A DNA stretch of 11,920 nucleotides, taken from positions 1-11,920 of the forward strand of contig BOBI01000059.1 in NCBI GenBank assembly GCA_026002305.1, read 5' to 3'. Positions 6,772 to 11,920 of this stretch are shown one piece after another. A program made the position numbers and the translations under genes. Position 1 is the stretch's first letter; each line of letters opens with the position of its first letter. The notes under the pieces are model-generated. The model had not been told where the DNA came from. It saw only the letters and a list, made by a program, of their open reading frames with translations, and made no database searches. This stretch comes from Spirochaetia bacterium. Its GTDB lineage: Bacteria; Spirochaetota; Spirochaetia; Treponematales; Breznakiellaceae.

Positions 6772-8437
6772 TATGGTTATCCTCTGATGTATCTTTTCTT
6801 AAATAATTCCAAACTTCCATCGTGGACAACGGAATTTTTTTTATGTGATTATTAACGGCCTGTGATATTGCTTCGATATAAGACGATGGAAAAATATTAA
6901 AAATTGTTGTTATAATATTTGAATCACTATCAACAACCGCATCACCGGTTTCATCAAAAAATATAGCGGCGTTTACCGCATTTGCAACATTCTGCACAGA
7001 GTCGATAAAATCAAATATATTTGTTATTTTTCCGTCATGGTATTTTATTATTTCAGATGTAACCCAACCGATTGAATAATTTAATGAACGCAGTATTATA
7101 GAGCGTGTGCGGTTTTTATTTTTCAGTTTTCCTGATTTAAAACTAATCCATATACCTTTTATAATTATGCCGCAGTCTATATTATCGATTTCAATTTCAA
7201 CAATACAGGAGGCGCATATTTTTATAGTTTCGTTAGACGTATAACTAAAGCCAATTCCGCGCAGCGGCGATATTTTAGTTTCAATTTTATTCTCGTTGTT
7301 TGCACATTCTATACGCCGCAGCAGCTCGAAAGAAGCCCATTTCCTTCTATAATCGCTCCTTTCAATTAATTCAGGCGATGCCGCAGGCTTGTTTGTTTTT
7401 AAAATGTTATAACGGTATTGCATTCCGTCCTCATGAATTACAGAAGCAATATGTGAGATATGCCGTTCAAGAACAAAGCTGCCCTGCGCTTCTCCCCAGT
7501 CTGAAAAAGGCGAGGGCGGCGGAATATTTGTTTTAACCGTTTCTATTTTTAGTTTCAAAACACCTAGTTTATATGAACGTACAAAACTTTCGCAAATTGC
7601 TTCCGCTATCCTTCTTGAAAAAACATCAAAAGAACCGGCATTTACCTTTACATCAATTTGAGTTTCACTTATCGTGCCGTCTGCGGAAACACTGCTGCGA
7701 AAATGTACGCTTGTTTCTGCACGTTTAGGCGCGTAAAGAATATCTTCCCTGCGGCTTAAAACAATTTTAACATTCTTTTTTATAATAAAAGATGTAAGCG
7801 CCGCCTGAGAGGCGATTAAAGACGGATACCAGAATTTTCCGTTAAGGGTTACGCCAAGCGTTGCCTCCTCGACAACAACAGACGATGTATCAAGCGAGAG
7901 AACACCGGCGACGGAATCGCGTACATGTTCGCTTTGCTCCGCCGCCGTAAAAATTTTTATAACGGAGTCCGAATAAAACGCAATGGCGCCGTTTGGTTCG
8001 CATACCCAATGTTCCTGTATGCCTGTTGTATAACAATCTTCAACAATAGTTTCGTTTCCGGGAACCGCTTTTACAGTGCTGCCGCTTTCTTTTGTAATTG
8101 TTTGAAATACCGCCGCCTCCGGTGAATCAACAGAAAAAACAGGCGTTTCTTCTTCGTATTCCAATTTGCAGGACGACATCTTTGCTTCCAGTTTGTTTCT
8201 ATCGGGCCCCACAATAATAGCAAGCGGCTGTCCTATATACGAAATGTTTTTTGAACAGAGCACCTCTAAACCGCACCCCGCAATATTATTACATCCCGGA
8301 ATATCACCGGCCTTTATTACCGCCCAGCCCTGCCCTAATGAAGGACATTCAATTGATTTAAGAACGCCTTTAGCTACCGGGGAACGGACTATCGCTCCGT
8401 AATAACAATTTTTTACAGGAATATCATCAACAAACAA
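6761..8437 (-). CDS. Short, divergent molybdopterin-binding large subunit of the xanthine dehydrogenase family
   Basis: The 558-residue protein matches the large catalytic subunit of molybdenum hydroxylases, which usually has 700-780 residues. The N-terminal part is clear: VDDIPVKNCYYGAIVRSPVAKG (shown in part), SYIGQPLAIIVG (66-77), LEYEEETPVF and QEHWVCEPNGAIA (141-153). Later blocks survive in altered form: LSRREDILYAPKR (227-239), NIPPPSPFSDWGEAQGSF (304-321), LRGIGFSYTSN (392-402) and a C-terminal IEAISQAVNNHIKKIP (521-536). The conserved GGGFGxK loop reads LGVTLNGK (194-201). The RGFG arginine motif reads SDWG (312-315). After residue 404 the protein jumps to the C-terminal domain, skipping the GQG and GT-x-SR cofactor region. 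The catalytic GE near the end is absent. Molybdenum catalysis is therefore unlikely. It starts at a TTG three bases past the aminotransferase stop, with GGGG 12 bases upstream and no usable ATG nearby. The usual N-terminal 15-30 residues are missing. Confidence 0.8.
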   Translation of the reverse strand: MFVDDIPVKNCYYGAIVRSPVAKGVLKSIECPSLGQGWAVIKAGDIPGCNNIAGCGLEVLCSKNISYIGQPLAIIVGPDRNKLEAKMSSCKLEYEEETPVFSVDSPEAAVFQTITKESGSTVKAVPGNETIVEDCYTTGIQEHWVCEPNGAIAFYSDSVIKIFTAAEQSEHVRDSVAGVLSLDTSSVVVEEATLGVTLNGKFWYPSLIASQAALTSFIIKKNVKIVLSRREDILYAPKRAETSVHFRSSVSADGTISETQIDVKVNAGSFDVFSRRIAEAICESFVRSYKLGVLKLKIETVKTNIPPPSPFSDWGEAQGSFVLERHISHIASVIHEDGMQYRYNILKTNKPAASPELIERSDYRRKWASFELLRRIECANNENKIETKISPLRGIGFSYTSNETIKICASCIVEIEIDNIDCGIIIKGIWISFKSGKLKNKNRTRSIILRSLNYSIGWVTSEIIKYHDGKITNIFDFIDSVQNVANAVNAAIFFDETGDAVVDSDSNIITTIFNIFPSSYIEAISQAVNNHIKKIPLSTMEVWNYLRKDTSEDNHNDN

Positions 8438-8440
8438 TTT

Positions 8441-9691
8441 TTAATTATTCCCCTTTGCAGATTTTAGGACAGATGCTTTTAAAACCGAATCAATAACTTT
8501 TTCTATTTGTTCGTTTGTCATACCGGGCCACATAGGGAGCGATATAACATTTAAAAAGTTTTCCAGCGCGGCGGGAAAATCATCATCTTTAAGATTATAA
8601 CGTTTTTTATAATAAGGCATTGTGTGTAGAGGAATAAAGTGAACCGAAACGCCGATTTTATCCGCCTGTAATTTTTCTATTATTTGATTTCGGCTAACGC
8701 CGCAGTTTGCGGGATTTATACGAAGCGGATAAAGATGATAGGAGTTTGCCGGATCATGCGGCGGTAATATAAAACACGGGTTTTTCCCAAACGCTCTGTC
8801 GTAAAGCGCGGCAATTTTTTTTCGCTCTGATAAAAGCATACCGGCGCGTTTTAACTGCTGACGTCCAAGCGCTGCGGCAATATCTGTCATATTGTATTTA
8901 AAGCCCGGCGCTATAACTTCGTAATACCAAGAAGCCTTACCGGAGGTATAACGGTTCCATACCGCGCGGTCTATGCCATGACACCGCATAACGCTTATAC
9001 GGGAAGCAATTTTAGGGTTTTGGGTAACAACCATGCCGCCTTCGCCTGTTGTCATGGTTTTTGTGGCATAAAACGAAAAAACACCGGCATCGCCTATGGC
9101 GCCGGCATAGACGCCGGATTCAAGTTTTGAGGGAAATGAATGTGCCGCGTCTTCTATAACGGCAAGTCCGTGTTCCCGCGCAATATCCATTACAGGCGCC
9201 ATGTTGCAGGGGATTCCGCCGAAGTGTACGGGAATTATAGCTGCGGGCCGCCCCGCCGGACCGCCATTTTCATAGGCTGTTAAACCGTTTTTAAGCCGCG
9301 TTACGGTTTTTTCGAGGGCGGCTTGATCGATGTTAAAAGAACCTTTCGCGCAATCGACAAAGGCAACCTCGGCGCCAAGATAACGGGCAACCTCGGCAGT
9401 TGCTGTAAATGTATAGGTAGGAACGATTACAACATCGCCTTGCCGGACACCGCAAGCCTCCAGCGCCAGATGCAAGCCGCTTGTCGCCGAATTTACCGCC
9501 AGTGCAACCAAAGGCGCGTCCGCCCCCATAAGAAATTCCGCGAATTCTTTCTCAAAGGCAAGCGTTTCCGAGGCGGTTGTAAGCCAACCGGATCGCAGCA
9601 CACGCAAAACGGCATCTTCCTCCTCTTTGCCGATAAAAGGCCGGTGAAAAGGGATTGCCGCAGGCGGCGCGGCTTTATCAGGCTTAATCAA
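8441..9691 (-). CDS. DegT/DnrJ/EryC1/StrS-family PLP aminotransferase acting on a keto sugar nucleotide
   Basis: This enzyme likely adds an amino group, from glutamate, to the 4-keto sugar nucleotide made by the upstream dehydratase, as ArnB and PglE do in the cytoplasm. The 416-residue protein has IPFHRPFIGKEEEDAV (13-28), SGWLTTAS, NSATSGLHLALEA (67-79), PTYTFTATAEV (91-101), VHFGG (155-159), IEDAAHS (179-185, D181 for the pyridine nitrogen) and the Schiff-base lysine K211 in FSFYATKTMTTGEGGM. GFKYNMTDIAAALG (263-276) and VHFIPLH (350-356) complete the family pattern. It starts at a TTG, with a strong GGGAAGG five bases upstream and no ATG before the family domain, and overlaps the dehydratase stop by eight bases. 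Pairing with the dehydratase suggests UDP-4-amino-4,6-dideoxy-GlcNAc as product. No acetyltransferase that would finish bacillosamine is in the window. The exact sugar is not decided by sequence. Confidence 0.93.
   Translation of the reverse strand: MIKPDKAAPPAAIPFHRPFIGKEEEDAVLRVLRSGWLTTASETLAFEKEFAEFLMGADAPLVALAVNSATSGLHLALEACGVRQGDVVIVPTYTFTATAEVARYLGAEVAFVDCAKGSFNIDQAALEKTVTRLKNGLTAYENGGPAGRPAAIIPVHFGGIPCNMAPVMDIAREHGLAVIEDAAHSFPSKLESGVYAGAIGDAGVFSFYATKTMTTGEGGMVVTQNPKIASRISVMRCHGIDRAVWNRYTSGKASWYYEVIAPGFKYNMTDIAAALGRQQLKRAGMLLSERKKIAALYDRAFGKNPCFILPPHDPANSYHLYPLRINPANCGVSRNQIIEKLQADKIGVSVHFIPLHTMPYYKKRYNLKDDDFPAALENFLNVISLPMWPGMTNEQIEKVIDSVLKASVLKSAKGNN
8450..8456 (-). promoter_or_regulatory. 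Likely ribosome binding site of the molybdopterin-subunit-like gene
   Basis: AAAGGGG lies at the end of the aminotransferase gene, 12 bases before the TTG at 8437. The spacing is longer than ideal. It supports a TTG start directly after the aminotransferase stop, since no ATG is available before residue 87. Confidence 0.45.
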
Positions 9692-11192
9692 TTTTACCTT
9701 CCCTGTCTTCTTCGGGAGGCAGCAAAGTTGGCAAAGCCTCGCGTAGTATTGAGCGGAGTAGGGCGCTGTCTCTGAATTTTTCCGGCTCCTCGGGGTTAAA
9801 AAAGCAAATAGGGCGTAGTCGTTCCAGTATTTCGGCAGGTTCTACCGGTTGAAACAGGCTGTTGACCTGCTCGATGCGCCTTATATGGCTAAATTGAGTT
9901 TCCACAGGCTTTTCCGAGGCGCTCCAGAGCCTTTCGTTGAGGCGTTCCCCCGGCCTAAGGCCTATTGTTTCGATTTTTATGTCGATTTCAGGCTCAAAAC
10001 CGTAAAATCTAATCATTTGCTCCGCGATATAGCGGATGCGAACCGGCTGCCCCATGTCTAAAAGATAGAGCGTGCCGTTTTCGCCGACCCCGCCGGCCTT
10101 TAACACCAGGGAGCAGGCTTCCGGTATCGTCATAAACCAGCGCTTCATTTCCGGGTGGGTAATGGTTACCGGCCCGCCTTTTTCAATCTGATTTTGGAAA
10201 AGCGGCACGATGGAGCCGCGTGAGCCCAGCACATTACCGAACCGGACAACCATAAAATTAGAGGCGGCTTCGTTTTTTCGTGAAGCGGCGGCATTTAACA
10301 CAAGCCGCTCGCAGAGGTGTTTTGATACGCCGTATACGGACACCGGATCGACGGCCTTATCGGTGCTGATAAGCACAAAACGCCGGACGCCATGCTTTAA
10401 AGCCGCCTCGACAAGGTTGTAGGTGCCGAAAAAGTTATTTTCTATAACGGCAACCGGATTTTCTTCCATGAGGGGAACGTGTTTGTAAGCGGCCGTGTGG
10501 AAAATCGCATCGGCTTTAAGATGTTTAATTATGTAATCGATGTACCCTTTGTTTTTTAAATCCCCGATAACCGGCACAAGCGTTGTCTGCTCCCCGACAC
10601 CTTCGTCGCGGAGGATTCGCAGCTCTTTATCAATCTGGTAGATTGAATTTTCGCCATGCCCGAACAGGTAAAGGCGCTGCACGCCGCCTGAAAGCAGCTG
10701 CCTGCAAATTTCGCTGCCTATTGAACCGCCGGCGCCGGTTACAAGAACGCGTTTTCCCCTAAGGTAGGCGAGACTTTCCTTTAGATTGATGGTTATCGGG
10801 GTGCGTTCAAGAAGATCCTGCGGATTTATGGAACGGGTCTGTATAAGGTGTGCATCGCCGTCAATAATTTGCGGAATACCGGGCAAAATGCGGATTTTTT
10901 CAAAGCCTGCCGACTTTAAAATGTTGTAAAGCTCTTTTAAGTATTCGCCTGAAACACCCGGCAACGCGATTACCGCCTCGTCGGCGCTTTTTCGTTTTAG
11001 AAGCGGCGCGATTTTGCGTATAGGGCCCAAAACGGTTATACCGTCAACCATCTGCCCAATCATTTCACGGTCGTCATCCAAGAACGCGACAACCTTGCCG
11101 AAAATACCTTTGGTTTTTATCTCGTTAGCAAGGGTGCGCCCCGCAAAGCCGGAGCCAATAATATATAACCGTCTGGTTTTCTTTGCGGACAT
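9684..11192 (-). CDS. Soluble CapD/FlaA1/PglF-family NDP-sugar 4,6-dehydratase
   Basis: This enzyme likely converts UDP-GlcNAc to a 4-keto-6-deoxy sugar nucleotide, the first committed step of an amino-deoxy sugar. From the ATG the protein has 502 residues: an N-terminal Rossmann-like domain (LYIIGSGFAG, 9-18), then an extended SDR domain with NAD loop TGAGGSIG (152-159), HTAAYKHVPLME (232-243), the active-site stretch STDKAVDPVSVYGVSK (276-291; D278, K279, Y287, K291), RFGNVLGSRGS and LRPGERL (412-418). It has Y287 where PglF uses methionine. CapD and PglF carry about four N-terminal membrane helices; these are absent, so this one should be cytoplasmic. An upstream in-frame TTG at 11228 would add 12 residues, but that TTG falls in the -35 box of a good promoter, so I chose the ATG. 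No ribosome site precedes the ATG. It is the first gene of the operon, diverging from parA. Confidence 0.9.
   Translation of the reverse strand: MSAKKTRRLYIIGSGFAGRTLANEIKTKGIFGKVVAFLDDDREMIGQMVDGITVLGPIRKIAPLLKRKSADEAVIALPGVSGEYLKELYNILKSAGFEKIRILPGIPQIIDGDAHLIQTRSINPQDLLERTPITINLKESLAYLRGKRVLVTGAGGSIGSEICRQLLSGGVQRLYLFGHGENSIYQIDKELRILRDEGVGEQTTLVPVIGDLKNKGYIDYIIKHLKADAIFHTAAYKHVPLMEENPVAVIENNFFGTYNLVEAALKHGVRRFVLISTDKAVDPVSVYGVSKHLCERLVLNAAASRKNEAASNFMVVRFGNVLGSRGSIVPLFQNQIEKGGPVTITHPEMKRWFMTIPEACSLVLKAGGVGENGTLYLLDMGQPVRIRYIAEQMIRFYGFEPEIDIKIETIGLRPGERLNERLWSASEKPVETQFSHIRRIEQVNSLFQPVEPAEILERLRPICFFNPEEPEKFRDSALLRSILREALPTLLPPEEDREGKID
9697..9703 (-). promoter_or_regulatory. Ribosome binding site of the aminotransferase gene
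   Basis: GGGAAGG ends five bases before the TTG at 9691 and lies inside the 3' end of the dehydratase gene. It supports the non-ATG start, which precedes the conserved IPFHRP segment by 12 residues. Confidence 0.6.
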
Positions 11193-11199
11193 GAATACA

Positions 11200-11228
11200 A
11201 TTATGGTAGCAAAAAATACGAGGGTCAA
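11200..11228 (-). promoter_or_regulatory. Sigma70-type promoter of the minus-strand operon
   Basis: TTGACC (11228-11223) and CATAAT (11205-11200) are separated by exactly 17 bases, near-consensus for sigma70. Only seven bases, TGTATTC, lie between the -10 box and the ATG of the dehydratase. The expected transcription start therefore falls on or beside the start codon, predicting a leaderless or nearly leaderless mRNA. This agrees with the lack of a Shine-Dalgarno sequence there. The match is by eye and untested. Confidence 0.55.
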
Positions 11229-11287
11229 ACAATATGGTTATCGCGGTAATGAGGCAATACCCCCTTATTTTTTTAAGCGGTTACGGC

Positions 11288-11293
11288 TATAGT
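11288..11293 (+). promoter_or_regulatory. Possible -10 box of the parA promoter
   Basis: TATAGT lies 13 bases before the parA ATG. The -35 candidate 17 bases upstream (TTATTT, 11265-11270) is poor. No Shine-Dalgarno sequence precedes parA, so its leader would also be very short. An imperfect palindrome, TTATCGCGGTAA (11238-11249), lies in the same divergent gap and could be an operator or chance. Confidence 0.25.
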
Positions 11294-11306
11294 TTTAATA
11301 TCTAAA

Positions 11307-11920
11307 ATGTGTAAAACTTATGTTTTTGTGAATCAAAAAGGCGGTGTCGGCAAGACAACTTCTGCTATCAATCTTGGCGCGTATCTTGCGGAGGCCGGTA
11401 AACGTGTGCTTCTTGTTGATTTTGATTCGCAGGCTAACTTGTCAAGCGGGCTTGATGTTCATGCCGAAAAGAGGGGTATTTACGAGGTGCTGGCCGGAAA
11501 ACTTTCCGCCGTGGAGGCTGTTCGCAGGACCGCGCACAAAAATCTTTCGGTAATTCCCGCTAGTATCGACCTGTCCGGCGCGACGGTGGAGCTTATCGGG
11601 CAGCAAAATCAGGATTTATTTTTGAAAAATGCGCTTACGACGGTAAAGGCCGGCTACGATTTTATACTGATCGATTGTCCGCCGTCTCTGGGGGTGCTTA
11701 CCATTAACGGTATGACAGCTGCGGATTCGGTGCTGATTCCTATGCAATGCGAATATTTTGCGCTTGAGGGGCTTACGCGGCTTTTAGAAACGATCAAGCG
11801 TATTCAAAAAACACTTAATACCAAGCTGGATATTAGCGGTATTTTTTTTACCATGTATGATCAGAGGACGCGGCTTGCCCAGCAGATTGTTAAGCAGGTG
11901 GGCGTATATTTTAAGGACAA
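11307..11920 (+). CDS. parA: ParA/Soj chromosome-partitioning ATPase, 3' end cut by window edge
   Basis: ParA is a dimerising ATPase that binds DNA non-specifically and moves ParB-parS complexes during chromosome segregation. The 204 residues visible contain the deviant Walker A KGGVGKTT (11-18, with the signature lysine K11 and K16), VDFDSQANLS (37-46), and Walker B ILIDCPPSLG (120-129, D123), followed by VLIPMQCEYFALEG (142-155). The family has about 250-260 residues, so roughly 50 are missing at the C-terminus. The ATG at 11307 gives a normal N-terminus directly before the first strand. No MinD-type or long plasmid-type N-terminal extension is present, which favours a chromosomal Soj. parB is expected just past the right edge. 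It is transcribed away from the glycan operon and is probably functionally unrelated. Base composition matches the dehydratase and aminotransferase genes. Confidence 0.93.
   Translation, partial: MCKTYVFVNQKGGVGKTTSAINLGAYLAEAGKRVLLVDFDSQANLSSGLDVHAEKRGIYEVLAGKLSAVEAVRRTAHKNLSVIPASIDLSGATVELIGQQNQDLFLKNALTTVKAGYDFILIDCPPSLGVLTINGMTAADSVLIPMQCEYFALEGLTRLLETIKRIQKTLNTKLDISGIFFTMYDQRTRLAQQIVKQVGVYFKD

Noticed and set aside
6761..8437. Frameshifted pseudogene explanation for the short molybdopterin subunit
   Set aside because: The frame is continuous, both ends overlap or abut neighbours neatly, and the C-terminal family block is reached in frame. The missing part is an internal in-frame loss.
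4317..9691. AroB-like protein plus DegT aminotransferase plus GT4 enzyme as an aminocyclitol or AHBA-type antibiotic cassette
   Set aside because: The AroB keeps the complete 3-dehydroquinate synthase residue set (R114, R258, N262, H265, H269, H282), and the aminotransferase pairs with a CapD-type dehydratase. No kinase or other aminocyclitol enzyme is present.
9323..9775. Long plus-strand open frame (150 codons) across the dehydratase/aminotransferase junction
   Set aside because: It is antisense to two well-supported overlapping genes, is rich in Arg and Cys without any family motif, and has no clear ribosome site.
11261..11280. T-run in the divergent gap as an intrinsic terminator
   Set aside because: No stable GC-rich stem precedes it, and the two genes diverge so no terminator is expected.

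Overview
The window looks like a spirochaete chromosome, most likely Treponema or a close relative. This rests on the ParA protein, on an outer-membrane barrel protein together with lipid-linked-glycan-type genes, and on the gene order dehydratase / DegT aminotransferase / molybdenum-hydroxylase-like trio. I recall that order from the T. pallidum region TP0077-TP0080, but this is from memory and unchecked. Base composition is uneven: about 50% GC at both ends and about 25-35% GC in the middle, by hand counts on sampled lines.

Layout. From about 11200 down to 1, nine genes run on the minus strand with overlaps or tiny gaps, so they are probably one operon. In transcription order they are: (1) a soluble CapD/FlaA1-type NDP-sugar 4,6-dehydratase; (2) a DegT/ArnB-family PLP aminotransferase; (3) a short, altered molybdopterin-binding subunit of the xanthine dehydrogenase family; (4) its 2Fe-2S subunit; (5) its FAD-type subunit; (6) 3-dehydroquinate synthase AroB; (7) an outer-membrane protein with one POTRA-like domain and a beta-barrel, probably a small Omp85-superfamily member; (8) an ABC half-transporter resembling the PglK/MsbA flippases; (9) a GT4 glycosyltransferase cut by the window edge. 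A good sigma70-type promoter lies directly against the first gene. Divergently, on the plus strand from 11307, parA (soj) runs off the right edge.

How the genes may work together. Genes 1, 2, 8 and 9 make a coherent set: make a 4-amino-6-deoxy sugar nucleotide, assemble a glycan on a carrier, and flip it across the inner membrane. The Omp85-like barrel may serve the outer-membrane end. The molybdenum-hydroxylase-like trio is the puzzle. Its Fe-S subunit keeps all eight cluster cysteines. The large subunit is about 200 residues short, lacks a whole internal block and has lost the usual cofactor-loop signatures. The FAD subunit has lost both glycine-rich FAD motifs. This looks like a repurposed, possibly non-catalytic redox complex held inside a surface-glycan operon, and it is the best candidate here for something undescribed.

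No tRNA, rRNA, CRISPR array, insertion sequence or transposase was seen. No gene-free stretch exceeds 300 bases; the longest is the 114-base gap between the dehydratase and parA.
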